Positions 53,962 through 63,017 are shown, numbered from the stretch's first letter. The stretch: DNA of 64,000 bases from Ureibacillus sp. FSL W7-1570 (GCF_038593265.1 NZ_CP151979.1:2735001-2799000), one strand, 5' to 3'. Program-made: numbers and translations. The notes: generated by a model not told the origin, from the letters alone.

Positions 53962-54849
53962 ATGCAAAACAAGAATCTGGAATTATGGAAAAAAGCTGTA
54001 AAGACGGGAATTATCAAATCCAACCTGATTCCGATGTTCGCCGCCTTAATGCTTGCCCTTTATACGTATAATTTAAGTTTTATTGAAAATATACCGAATA
54101 TGATTTACGCGCTCATCGGAACGGCATGTGTGATCGGTTCGGCCGGAATTTTCAACAATGTGTACGACCGGGATATTGATGCGAAAATGCCCCGTACTAA
54201 ATTGAGGCCGTCCGTTACGGGAGAGATCAATATTCGTACAATGCTGATGGTGGGGATTGTTTTATTGATTGTGGGTCTCGGATTTTTGGCATTGACGACT
54301 TGGACAGCCGCTTTGCTTGGATTTCTTGGTGTGTTTTTCTACGTAGTTCCATATACGATGTGGACAAAGCGGAGAACGATTTGGAATACAGAGGTGGGAA
54401 GCATTTCCGGGGCGGTTCCGCCGTTGATCGGGTGGGCTGCTGTTGCACCGGACATTTGGCATCCGGCGTGCTGGGCGCTTTTCATCATCATGATTATTTG
54501 GCAGATGCCCCATTTCTACGCTTTGGCAATCCGCAAAAAAGATGATTATGCAATGGCAGAAATTCCGATGCTCCCAGTGATCAAAGGGGTCAAACGGACT
54601 TATATCCAAACCAATGTGTATTTGATTTTGTTGATGTTGACGAGTTTTTTGTTTGTCCCTTTGAGTTGGGGGTTGACGCTTTCTTCTCTTACGCTTGGAG
54701 GCATTTGGCTGTGGATCAGTTTGGTGGGATATCGCCAGATGGATGGAAAGAAATGGGCAAATAAAATGTTTGGCTACTCTTTGATTTATTTGACCGCTTT
54801 GTTTGCGACTGTCATCATCTATGCAGTGGTAGGAATCATATTCCGATGA
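53962..54849 (+). CDS. ctaB: Protoheme IX farnesyltransferase (heme O synthase)
   Basis: A 295-residue UbiA-type membrane prenyltransferase with about eight helices. N-N-V-Y-D-R-D-I-D-A-K-M and R-T-K-L-R-P-S form the first Asp-rich site, and D-D-Y-A-M-A-E-I-P-M-L-P is the second. It adds a farnesyl group to heme B for terminal oxidases. It is not next to cytochrome oxidase or ctaA genes here, so it may be a second copy. Monocistronic. Confidence 0.92.
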   Translation: MQNKNLELWKKAVKTGIIKSNLIPMFAALMLALYTYNLSFIENIPNMIYALIGTACVIGSAGIFNNVYDRDIDAKMPRTKLRPSVTGEINIRTMLMVGIVLLIVGLGFLALTTWTAALLGFLGVFFYVVPYTMWTKRRTIWNTEVGSISGAVPPLIGWAAVAPDIWHPACWALFIIMIIWQMPHFYALAIRKKDDYAMAEIPMLPVIKGVKRTYIQTNVYLILLMLTSFLFVPLSWGLTLSSLTLGGIWLWISLVGYRQMDGKKWANKMFGYSLIYLTALFATVIIYAVVGIIFR

Positions 54850-55247
54850 AACCCGAATTGCGTGACAACCGAAAGTAAAATATTGCTTTCGGTTTTTTTA
54901 TGAACTGCAAGTATCAAAAATGGGACAAGATAGACATGCCGAAAAAGCGATGAAGTTAGTGAAGTTTATGGATTTATTGATAAAATGGATAAAAAATTAA
55001 CAAAATATCTCTAAATTGTGACCGGGAATATGATAAAAATGTGACATATGAGTGGGGTGGGATACACAAAGGGATTTTTCGATGTTATAGTAGATTATGC
55101 AATGCAGAGAAAACAATGTTGTGTTTAAAAAATCGCTCTTTTAGTAATAGAAAAGTCGCTCATTTGAACCTTAATTTAAAGGCGTGTCCGACTGATACAT
55201 AATACCTCCCCTAAAGTGCCAGGTTGTCAAAATGCCTGGCACTTTTT
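54850..55247. other. Intergenic region with two terminators, no gene
   Basis: The ctaB terminator at 54868-54899 and the one at 55214-55249 bound AT-rich sequence without a credible frame. Nothing else was recognised. Confidence 0.65.
54868..54899 (+). terminator. Terminator of ctaB
   Basis: ACCGAAAG and CTTTCGGT arms then seven T. Confidence 0.88.
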
Positions 55248-55249
55248 TT
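55214..55249. terminator. Terminator beside the TPR-GGDEF gene
   Basis: AAGTGCCAGG and CCTGGCACTT arms just beyond the minus-strand stop codon; the better T-run is on the plus strand. Confidence 0.75.
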
Positions 55250-56687
55250 AACAATTTTCATTCGATAGATATACAATTTGGTTTTTGCCTTGCCTTTTTG
55301 CCATATATAGCGCCTGATCGGCCACTTTAAAGAGCTGGGCGAACTTTTTCGCATAAGGGAGGCTCGTTGTGCAAACCACTCCCATGCTCACAGTGACTTT
55401 GATTTCTTGGGATAGGTAGTTGACATAAAAAGAAGTGATTTCATTGTACAGTTTTTTCGCTTTTTCCATGATGTATTGGGGTTGGCCCTCTTTAAAGAGG
55501 ACGATAAATTCATCGCCTCCGTAGCGTCCCACAATGGCATTTTCCTGATCTTCATTGGCCACTTTCAGACAGGCTTGCGCCACCCCTTTGATTACTTCAT
55601 CGCCCATTAGATGTCCAAAAGTATCATTAATATCCTTAAATGAATCAACGTCAATAATCACACAACAGATGTGTTGGCCAGTGGATTTCGCTTCTTTCAA
55701 CCATTTGTTGCATGTGGTTTCCAGAAAATAACGATTATAAACGCCTGTCAAACCATCTACATTTGCCCGCTTCTCAATTGCTTTAATGCTTTGCTGTACG
55801 TCAAAATCCCGCATTTTGGATGCAAGACGAATCGAAAACAGTTTTTCCGTAATTTTTATATATTCCTTCATCGCTTCGTAAGATTTTTTAAAGTTTCCAA
55901 GGGATTCATAAACATCTGCAATCGTTTTCAGTATCGATTTGAGTTTGATCTGATTCTTATATTCTGAATAAATATTGTAAGATTCATTCAATAGCCGCAA
56001 TGCCTTGTCATAATCACCTTTGGCGCGATAAAAGGTGGCCTTCACGAAAAGGAAATTTGCTTTTTCATGTGGTAAATTATTAATATATTGATTGGGTTCT
56101 ACATGTTTAATAACCTGTTCCGCTTTCTCCAATTCTTTCAGGCCGATATGAATGGATGCTATACTCAAATATATATGGCATTGCAATAATATTTCGCCAG
56201 GGCAATACTGTTCAGTAATTTTCAATGCTTGGTCGGCATAGTTTAAAGCTTCTTCATATTTTTCCTCGTGAATCAAATAATTGCAATAGGAGTTGTAGCT
56301 GCTGCTGACGGCATAATACATTTCCAATTCTTCCGCGATTTCTATACATTTTTGCATTGCCTTTTTTGCTTCATCATAATCTTCTTCATACTCGTAAATT
56401 AACGCGCTTAGACGGTATAAGTGATACTTGTCCCGATCGTCCCCGAATTCATTACATAAAATTTTATATTCCAGTATGTGTTGGAAAGCAGTTTCAATTT
56501 CACCTAAAAAATAATAGCAACCTGCAAGATGCAAATGGGCATTCATCATCCCTTTTACATCCACTGATTCTTTGGCCGAGTCCAATAATTCTTGCGCTGC
56601 CTTAATAGCTTCTGAATATTTGCCATCGGAAAAGAGGTTGTCGGTGAGCGATTCTAACCTGGTTAGATGGTATAATAGAGCGTTCAT
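55248..56687 (-). CDS. TPR-GGDEF diguanylate cyclase
   Basis: A 479-residue protein: about 290 residues of tetratricopeptide-like helical repeats followed by a GGDEF domain (about 310-475). The active site reads R-Y-G-G-D-E-F. Unlike the other two GGDEF proteins here it has no RxxD inhibitory motif before it, so it should lack that feedback. TPRs usually bind protein partners. ATG follows AGAGAGGTG. A terminator-like hairpin lies in its leader. Confidence 0.9.
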   Translation of the reverse strand: MNALLYHLTRLESLTDNLFSDGKYSEAIKAAQELLDSAKESVDVKGMMNAHLHLAGCYYFLGEIETAFQHILEYKILCNEFGDDRDKYHLYRLSALIYEYEEDYDEAKKAMQKCIEIAEELEMYYAVSSSYNSYCNYLIHEEKYEEALNYADQALKITEQYCPGEILLQCHIYLSIASIHIGLKELEKAEQVIKHVEPNQYINNLPHEKANFLFVKATFYRAKGDYDKALRLLNESYNIYSEYKNQIKLKSILKTIADVYESLGNFKKSYEAMKEYIKITEKLFSIRLASKMRDFDVQQSIKAIEKRANVDGLTGVYNRYFLETTCNKWLKEAKSTGQHICCVIIDVDSFKDINDTFGHLMGDEVIKGVAQACLKVANEDQENAIVGRYGGDEFIVLFKEGQPQYIMEKAKKLYNEITSFYVNYLSQEIKVTVSMGVVCTTSLPYAKKFAQLFKVADQALYMAKRQGKNQIVYLSNENC

Positions 56688-56708
56688 TCTAGATCACCTC
56701 TCTTTAAA

Positions 56709-56758
56709 AAAAAGGAAGAAATCCCGTGGCAAAGAAATGTTTAATGGGCATTTCTTCC
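56709..56758 (-). terminator. Hairpin with T-run in the TPR-GGDEF leader
   Basis: On the minus strand GGAAGAAAT and ATTTCTTCC arms are followed by eight T and then the ribosome binding site of the next gene. It is either the terminator of the M20 dipeptidase gene or an attenuator for the cyclase gene; TATAAT at 56765-56770 just upstream allows the latter. Confidence 0.7.
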
Positions 56759-56913
56759 TCAACTATATTATAAACGTCAAATGGAGACTAAAATGTATAC
56801 AAACTTTGACAAAATTTGAGGTATATCAAAACATAAACACAGCACTAAATACTCAAATTTGGAGTGGAGGTTTCATATCGCAAGATAGATTCTGTGATAA
56901 TATTCCTAAGTCT

Positions 56914-58293
56914 TTATAAGGATAATTTAGAAACTTCACATAAGTAATCGCAAAGCACACGCAATCCTTTATCAAAGTTTTCCAGGTGAAAGTGTTCGTT
57001 TGGCGCATGGAAGTTTTCCGTCGATAGACCGAATCCCATGAGCACAACAGGAACTTTCAAGATTTGATCAAAGGTTGCGACAATCGGAATGGAACCTCCA
57101 CCGCGGGTGAATGCGGCAGGTACTTGATATACCTTTTCATAGGAACGGCTTGCTGCCTTGATTAACGGGTGATCAAAAGGTGTAAGGTAAGGAGCGCCGT
57201 TATCAAATTCATTGACACTGACTGTTACGCCTTTTGGAGTGTGTTTTTCGATATGTCTGCGAAGAAGGGCCACAATTTTGTCCGGATCCTGGTCCGGGAC
57301 AAGACGGCAAGTGATTTTCGCGCCTGCTTCATTAGGCAAGACCGTTTTAATTCCTTCGCCGGAAAAGCCGCCAAAAATGCCGTTGATTTCAAGGGTAGGG
57401 CGGGCCCAAGTTCTTTCAAGGAAGGAGTAACCCTCTTCTCCAAATAATTCATCCACTCCAAGTTCCTTTTTCAAGGCTTCCTCATCAAATTGAAGATCTG
57501 CAAAGGCTTTGCGTTCTTCCTCTGTCAGTGGCCGGACGTCGTCATAAAATCCTTCGACAAGAATTTTCCCGTTCTTATCCCGGAATGAAGAAAGGATTTC
57601 GACCAAAGCATGAATGGCATTTTGCACACCTCCACCGTAGAGGCCGGAGTGCAAATCGCTGTTTGCTCCACGCACATCAATTTGGATTCCGGCAAGTCCC
57701 CGCAGTCCGTAGCAAATGGCAGGTTTCCCAGGTCCGTACATGCTAGTATCGGAAATCAGGACAAAATCCGCGGATAATTTTTCTTTATTTTCTTCAATAT
57801 AAGCAGGAAGGTGGGCGCTGCCGATTTCTTCTTCCCCTTCGTAAAGGAACTTCACGTTGACAGGTAATGTGCCGAGTGTGGCAAAAAGCGCCTCAATCGC
57901 TTTTAATTGCATAAATACTTGTCCTTTATCATCCGAAGCTCCCCGGGCATACAATTTGTTTTCACGTATTTCAGGTTTGAAAGGTTCGGTCTCCCATAAG
58001 TTTAATGGATCCACGGGTTGAACGTCGTAATGGCCGTAAAATAATACGGTCGGTTTGCCTTCCGCATGAAGCCATTCGCCATAAACCACCGGATGGCCCG
58101 CTGTTGGATCGATGGACACGTTTTCAATGTTCAATTGCTCCAACTGATTTTTAAGCCACTGTGCTGCCCGTTCCACATCCTGTTTGTGCTCGGATAGGGA
58201 GCTGATGCTTGGAATGGATAAAAACTCAAACAGTTCTTGCAAATGCTTTTCCCGGTTTTCCTCAAAATAATCATGAAAATGTTGCAATTCCAT
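56914..58293 (-). CDS. M20-family dipeptidase
   Basis: A 459-residue metallopeptidase. Zinc ligands are visible: F-Y-G-H-Y-D-V-Q-P-V-D, G-A-S-D-D-K-G-Q, E-G-E-E-E-I-G-S, L-I-S-D-T and H-A-P-N-E-H. It hydrolyses small peptides in the cytoplasm; the exact substrate is unknown. Start at ATG 58293 after a GGAGGA site. Confidence 0.93.
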   Translation of the reverse strand: MELQHFHDYFEENREKHLQELFEFLSIPSISSLSEHKQDVERAAQWLKNQLEQLNIENVSIDPTAGHPVVYGEWLHAEGKPTVLFYGHYDVQPVDPLNLWETEPFKPEIRENKLYARGASDDKGQVFMQLKAIEALFATLGTLPVNVKFLYEGEEEIGSAHLPAYIEENKEKLSADFVLISDTSMYGPGKPAICYGLRGLAGIQIDVRGANSDLHSGLYGGGVQNAIHALVEILSSFRDKNGKILVEGFYDDVRPLTEEERKAFADLQFDEEALKKELGVDELFGEEGYSFLERTWARPTLEINGIFGGFSGEGIKTVLPNEAGAKITCRLVPDQDPDKIVALLRRHIEKHTPKGVTVSVNEFDNGAPYLTPFDHPLIKAASRSYEKVYQVPAAFTRGGGSIPIVATFDQILKVPVVLMGFGLSTENFHAPNEHFHLENFDKGLRVLCDYLCEVSKLSL

Positions 58294-58513
58294 GATAATC
58301 CTCCGCTCCTTTAATTTACTAAAAAATAGTATACCACATAATCAAAAAGTCCAACGAGATGTCAGAAATTTTTGAGAAAGGTAATAAACATTATGTGACT
58401 ATAACAGGAATCTTACATGAATGTAATGTAATTGAAAGCTATTCATATAGAGTGTAATACAAAATTTTGGGAAAATATATGTAGAAAGTTTCTTAATACG
58501 GAGGAATTTAACG

Positions 58514-59059
58514 ATGAGTAAAATTTGTGAAGTTTACGAAGAGTTTAATCGTTATATATATCATCTTTGTTTGAAATTGACACGCAATCCGTTGGAAGCA
58601 GAGGATTTAATGCAAGAAGTATGGGTAAAAGTTGTCCGCAATGAAAAGCAAGTGGAACAAGTTGATCATATAAAAGCATGGCTTACTACCATTACTATGA
58701 ACACATTTCGGGACCGCTACCGGAAAAATGTGCGCCGGAGCAAATATGTGATGAGCCAACCTGAAACATTGGACGTTCCAATACTGGATTTGGTTCCGAA
58801 TAATGAAGTTTCAACAGAAGAACAAATTGAAAAAGAAGTAGTGACAACAATCGTGCAGGAGAAAATGAAGCAGCTGGACAGTATTTATCAAAAAACCCTT
58901 TGGTACTTTTATGTGGAACAATATTCTTTGGCGGAAATTTCGATGTTGATGAAGGTGTCGATCGGGACTGTGAAATCCCGTTTATTCCGGGCAAAGCAAA
59001 GATTGAAAGAAATTTTATTGTCTGATCGCAATTTGGCTGATGTGGTCGTGCCGGTATAA
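58514..59059 (+). CDS. ECF sigma factor, no adjacent anti-sigma gene
   Basis: A 181-residue sigma-70 family protein with region 2 (L-E-A-E-D-L-M-Q-E-V-W-V-K-V; W-L-T-T-I-T-M-N-T-F-R-D-R-Y) and region 4 (L-A-E-I-S-M-L-M-K-V-S-I-G-T-V-K-S-R-L-F). Neither neighbour looks like an anti-sigma factor: upstream is the dipeptidase on the other strand and downstream a terminator. Regulation must come from elsewhere. ATG follows GGAGG. Confidence 0.9.
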   Translation: MSKICEVYEEFNRYIYHLCLKLTRNPLEAEDLMQEVWVKVVRNEKQVEQVDHIKAWLTTITMNTFRDRYRKNVRRSKYVMSQPETLDVPILDLVPNNEVSTEEQIEKEVVTTIVQEKMKQLDSIYQKTLWYFYVEQYSLAEISMLMKVSIGTVKSRLFRAKQRLKEILLSDRNLADVVVPV

Positions 59060-59106
59060 GGATCGCCGACATTCTTTCAGAAAATGCTTATCATGGGATT
59101 TGCAAA

Positions 59107-59139
59107 ACTTGTGGTTTATTGCCGCAAGTTTTTTTTTAT
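59107..59139 (+). terminator. Terminator of the orphan ECF sigma gene
   Basis: AACTTGTGG and CCGCAAGTT arms then a long T-run. Confidence 0.85.
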
Positions 59140-59222
59140 GAAAATATAAATGCAAGCCGCTTTTTTTGGCAACTTGCATTTTACCTGATTTGTTGAAGAA
59201 CGAACATATTCAAACCCCTTCC

Positions 59223-59681
59223 TTATTTTTGAGGAGAATGTTCCAAACATTTTTCGAAAATCTGCTGCAATGTTTGAATTTCCTCATTGGATAGCATGCC
59301 AAACATGGAATGGATTAAAGCCATCACTTGTGATTTGGATTCTTCCAACACTTTTTTTCCTTCTGGTGTAATGGCGATCTGTGTAACACGACGGTCTTTT
59401 GAGCTTTGGGTTTTTTCGATATATCCGCCATTCAATAGTTTGGATGTTAGTACGGTTACTCCGCCAGTTGTGATTTTTAAGCGTTCAGCAATGACAGAGG
59501 GGCGTTTTGGACCTTCCTTTGCAAGCAAGTCCAAAAGGAGGATATGGGTTTTTGAAAATCCCAAGTCATTAATTTGATTCCATTCATTTGACCATTTGCG
59601 CTCCAGCGAAGCAACGACTTCAAAGAGAGCGGAAATGTTATCATATCTTTGGTTATTCATTATTTTCAGCTCCACTTTCAA
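59223..59681 (-). CDS. MarR-family transcriptional regulator
   Basis: A 152-residue winged-helix protein: K-R-P-S-V-I-A-E-R-L-K-I-T-T-G-G-V-T (recognition helix region) and K-D-R-R-V-T-Q-I-A-I-T-P-E-G (wing). It lies 27 bases after the Spx-like gene in the same direction. The palindromic operator in the shared promoter suggests autoregulation. Its effector is unknown. Confidence 0.92.
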   Translation of the reverse strand: MKVELKIMNNQRYDNISALFEVVASLERKWSNEWNQINDLGFSKTHILLLDLLAKEGPKRPSVIAERLKITTGGVTVLTSKLLNGGYIEKTQSSKDRRVTQIAITPEGKKVLEESKSQVMALIHSMFGMLSNEEIQTLQQIFEKCLEHSPQK

Positions 59682-59708
59682 TTTTCATCAAGCAACGCAG
59701 GGAAAACA

Positions 59709-60119
59709 TCAGCTTACGATTTCCTCGGCATGTTTGATCAATTCATTTAATTCATAAGCGCGAACTTTACGTGGGATAAAGCGACGGATGTCCATTTCAT
59801 TATAACCGACTTGGATACGTTTTTCGTCAACGATGATAGGGCTGCGAAGCATACGAGGGTGTTCTCTGATCAATTCATAAAGCTCTTGGATGGATAGCTG
59901 GTCGATGTCGACGTTCAAATTTTTGAAATCGTTTGAGTTGGTCGCAATAATTTCATCTGTTCCGTCTTCAGTCAAACGTAAGATGTTTTTGAACTCAGAG
60001 AGTGTCATTGGTTGAGATGTAATGCGTTTTTCCACAAACGGAATGTTGTGTTCTTTGAGCCATTTGATCGCTTTTCGGGAAGAAGAACAACTTGATTGAG
60101 TGTAGATGGTAACTGTCAT
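59709..60119 (-). CDS. Spx/ArsC-family protein with CxxS site
   Basis: A 136-residue thioredoxin-like protein of the Spx/ArsC family (T-I-Y-T-Q-S-S-C-S-S-S-R-K-A at the start; R-S-P-I-I-V-D-E-K-R-I-Q-V-G-Y near residue 93). Spx proteins bind the RNA polymerase alpha C-terminal domain and sense disulfide stress with a C-x-x-C pair. Here the second Cys is Ser, so the usual intramolecular switch cannot form. It is the first gene of an operon with the MarR-type gene. Confidence 0.9.
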   Translation of the reverse strand: MTVTIYTQSSCSSSRKAIKWLKEHNIPFVEKRITSQPMTLSEFKNILRLTEDGTDEIIATNSNDFKNLNVDIDQLSIQELYELIREHPRMLRSPIIVDEKRIQVGYNEMDIRRFIPRKVRAYELNELIKHAEEIVS

Positions 60120-60173
60120 AATTTACCGCCTCCAGAATGGTTTTTAAATTTACTAGGAAAATACAGCATTAAA

Positions 60174-60191
60174 TATCTTACTGGTAAGATA
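60174..60191 (-). promoter_or_regulatory. Operator of the Spx-like/MarR operon
   Basis: TATCTTACTGGTAAGATA, a palindrome with perfect 8-bp arms and a 2-bp centre, lying between the -35 and -10 and covering the -10. The MarR protein of the operon is the natural candidate to bind it. Confidence 0.7.
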
Positions 60192-60203
60192 ATTGGAAGT
60201 CAA
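60175..60203 (-). promoter_or_regulatory. Promoter of the Spx-like/MarR operon
   Basis: On the minus strand TTGACT, 17 bases, TAAGAT. Followed by GGAGGCGG before the ATG. Confidence 0.7.
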
Positions 60204-60435
60204 ATAATTTGAAAGTGGATGAAAGAATAATGCAATAACCGATTTTCTATTAATAATTACGTTTTTATTGGGCGGAAGTTTCATTTTTTTAAAGAAATTT
60301 TGATAAAATTTTTTATTTGAATAAAGTTTTTTTGGCAGGCAATTCTCTTTTTGCGATATGGGGAAAAATGATTTTTTATCTATCTGATCAGGGCTCAAAA
60401 TTTTATGTTTATTGGAAAAAAAACCGCCCGCGAAA

Positions 60436-60621
60436 TCAAAGTTCCGCGAGCAGCTTATTAAGTTCGGCCAATTTCTTTTCCATTCGGGCAAGGCGTTCTT
60501 CGGCTTCCATGACAGAGTTGATATGGCCGGTATTTTCAAGCTTCTCGATATCGCCTTGTAAATTGATATAATCCATTTTTATTTCAGCGATTTGCTGTTC
60601 GATTTCCCGTTTTGTAAGCAT
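60436..60621 (-). CDS. SE1832-like small coiled-coil protein
   Basis: Sixty-one residues, M-L-T-K-R-E-I-E-Q-Q-I-A-E-I-K-M-D-Y-I, helical throughout, resembling the SE1832 family of Bacillales. ATG 60621 is chosen because GGGAG lies upstream; a longer frame starts 23 codons earlier. Function unknown. Confidence 0.75.
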   Translation of the reverse strand: MLTKREIEQQIAEIKMDYINLQGDIEKLENTGHINSVMEAEERLARMEKKLAELNKLLAEL

Positions 60622-60815
60622 AGATAACTCCCATCTTTCTTGTTCGTTGCGCAATAACGATATTTTAGCACAAAAATGGGCGATTTTCATTTATAAAAGG
60701 ACTCGAAGGCAAATTGCTGTTTTATCATTGAATACGATTTTTTATTGAAATAAAAAAAGCCGATCCGAAACCCGAATCGGCTAGAGAAAAAGGAAAACTG
60801 GTTTGTAAAGAGGAA

Positions 60816-61862
60816 TCATAATGAAACGATATTATGACGTTCGTATGCGAAATCCAGCAATAAGGATTTCAGGACTTCATTATTCTCTTGGATTTCCAGT
60901 TGGATTTGTTTTCGGACGGCTCTCTCCCGTCTTGCTTCATGGAGCAATAATTCCATTACGGCATTTTGAATGTTGGATTGCTTCATTTTCCGGCCAAGCC
61001 CCAGGTGGATAAAGCCGTTATTTTCGCGTGGGAAGACATTGTTCAGTTCCCGCTCATTTTGCGCGCAGACGATGCATGGGATACCAACGGCTGCCACTTT
61101 GTACGGCGTATAGTTGGCGTTGCAAATGACGATATCCGCTTCCGGCAACAATTTATCCAACGGTTTATCTTCTTTCAATATTTTCGTATTTCGGCTGCTT
61201 AATGCCATCAATTGCAGGTCGCCAATGGAATGCTGGTATTCCCGATCGATTGCTATTGTCACTTTTAACGGGATTTGCAGGTGGGTTAAGTGGCGCAGTG
61301 TGCGGTACGTCAAGTTGTTGGGGTCTCCATCTTCATATGCGACAACGATGTGTGGTGGATTGGATAATTCATTGGATACTCTGGATTCGGCAATGGATTT
61401 CAGTGTATCGGAAACAGCGAAGGCAAAACTGCCCGGTAGGATATTTTGAACAGATGTTTCTCGCGTTTCTTCCAAGATGGACAGTACATTGCAATCTGCA
61501 AGTTCCGCTCCTTCGCCAAAATCATCGAAATGCACAAGCGTTTTGCAGAAAGGTCGTATCGTTTCCACATATTCAATGTACGTATCTTTGCCTTCTTGTA
61601 CAATCAGATCCGGTTGCAATTCTTTCAGGTGTTTTGTGAGTTCATCGATATGGGCGTATATTATGGGAGATAGTTGTGCGTCTGTGAACAGTTCCAACAC
61701 TTCATCTTTCGGGTTTTTCAGAAATATCGAAACGTCCTCTTCATTTTTTAATAGCTTTGCAAGGATGCTGACTCTTTCAAATGGGTAATAGCCTTTCATC
61801 GCATTATATTCAGCAATAAAAGCGATTTTCTTCTTCTGTTTTTTACTCAATTCATTCTGCAT
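60816..61862 (-). CDS. PseG/SpsG-like glycosyltransferase-fold protein
   Basis: A 348-residue protein with a GT-B-like layout. I-A-F-I-A-E-Y-N-A-M-K-G-Y-Y-P near the start and a final L-P-E-A-D-I-V-I-C-N-A-N-Y-T-P-Y-K-V-A-A-V-G-I-P-C-I-V region resemble PseG-like nucleotide sugar hydrolases, which act in nonulosonic acid synthesis. The rest of such a pathway is not in view. ATG 61862 follows AAAGGATGGG. Confidence 0.6.
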   Translation of the reverse strand: MQNELSKKQKKKIAFIAEYNAMKGYYPFERVSILAKLLKNEEDVSIFLKNPKDEVLELFTDAQLSPIIYAHIDELTKHLKELQPDLIVQEGKDTYIEYVETIRPFCKTLVHFDDFGEGAELADCNVLSILEETRETSVQNILPGSFAFAVSDTLKSIAESRVSNELSNPPHIVVAYEDGDPNNLTYRTLRHLTHLQIPLKVTIAIDREYQHSIGDLQLMALSSRNTKILKEDKPLDKLLPEADIVICNANYTPYKVAAVGIPCIVCAQNERELNNVFPRENNGFIHLGLGRKMKQSNIQNAVMELLLHEARRERAVRKQIQLEIQENNEVLKSLLLDFAYERHNIVSL

Positions 61863-62217
61863 ACAATCCCATCCTTTCCCAATCATTATTTAAAATATGG
61901 CGGAGTATTTGAAAGTATGTGTAAAAAAATAAAAGAAGAAAAAGATTTTCAGCATGATAGATTTGAAATATTGAATATTTTATGCCGGAAATAGGAAGAA
62001 AATGAGGATGTGCCGGGATTGCTTGCTGCGGGTGGGGGAAGTATAAAGAAATAAACATTTCGCTCTTTATGTCAAAAAGTTTCATCCCGCAACGGATCAG
62101 GAAATTTTCAGCCTAAAGACTGAACTTTTTCTTTTTTCATTCCGTTTCCTGTCGAATGATTTATGCATTTGTTACAATAAACAAATGGAAGAACACAATA
62201 GATGGAGGATTCACAAC

Positions 62218-62772
62218 ATGAAAATTCTGCTCGTAGACGGTACAGTTTTTGGTACAAAGACGGGTGCGCTGTTGAGACAGGTGGAACAATATATAAAAGA
62301 ATTGGATTCCGGTTTGGAATTGGAAATCTTGTATTTTTCAAAATTGAAACATCAAATCCTTGATGGGAGTCCGCTCAATGATGATATGAAAATGATGATC
62401 AAAAAATTTGAAGAAGCGGATGGATATATATTTGCAACACCGATTTACCAAGCTTCCATACCTGGGGTGCTAAAAAATGCGCTGGATATGCTGCCTCCGA
62501 AAGCATTGCGCTACAAACCGGCAGCGATTGTGGCAAACGGTGGCACGTTCCAACATCATTTGGTGGTGGAAAACCAATTCCGTCCAATTTTGGATTATTT
62601 CCGTTGTTTAGTGACTCCAAATTATGTTTATACCCATACATCCCATTTCGGTGAAAACGATCAAATCATCGATCAGGATATCCATGAACGTTTGCGTGAA
62701 TTGGCCCGCGTCTTTGTGCAATACTGCAAAATGAGCCAAACGTTGACAAAGGAACCGATCGACAAACATTAA
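62218..62772 (+). CDS. NADPH-dependent FMN reductase family protein
   Basis: A 184-residue flavodoxin-fold reductase: D-G-T-V-F-G-T-K-T-G binds flavin phosphate and T-P-I-Y-Q-A-S-I-P-G-V-L-K-N-A-L-D is the central motif. Distinct from the protein at 28790-29347. It should reduce a flavin or quinone-type substrate with NAD(P)H. ATG 62218 follows GATGGAGG. Confidence 0.9.
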   Translation: MKILLVDGTVFGTKTGALLRQVEQYIKELDSGLELEILYFSKLKHQILDGSPLNDDMKMMIKKFEEADGYIFATPIYQASIPGVLKNALDMLPPKALRYKPAAIVANGGTFQHHLVVENQFRPILDYFRCLVTPNYVYTHTSHFGENDQIIDQDIHERLRELARVFVQYCKMSQTLTKEPIDKH

Positions 62773-62818
62773 TCATATTCATTCATCCAACATCAGCGGG
62801 AAATAACTTCAGCCATTA

Positions 62819-62861
62819 AAGTCTTTAAATCTTTGCGAATGAGAGATTTAAAGGCTTTTTT
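62819..62861 (+). terminator. Terminator of the reductase gene
   Basis: AAGTCTTTAAATCT and AGATTTAAAGGCTT arms then T-run. Confidence 0.88.
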
Positions 62862-63017
62862 ATTTTTCCCCGAAAGCGCAGAGCCAATTTTTGGTTCCAC
62901 CACCTTGATCAGAGAATAAACACATGATCAAGAAGAAATGTAATAGTATGATGACCAATTGGACATTCTAAAAAATAGAGCAGTTATTTCATCAAACAGA
63001 TTGGAGAAAAAGAACCA

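Larger units (their letters stand above)
60120..60435. other. Control region of the Spx-like operon, otherwise gene-free
   Basis: Promoter and operator lie at 60174-60203. The remaining AT-rich bases to 60435 hold no credible gene; a frame on the minus strand (60153-60539) runs through the promoter and into the SE1832-like gene and is rejected. Confidence 0.7.

Noticed and set aside
60153-60539. 128-codon minus-strand frame
   Set aside because: It overlaps the operator region and the SE1832-like gene in another frame and is very AT-rich.
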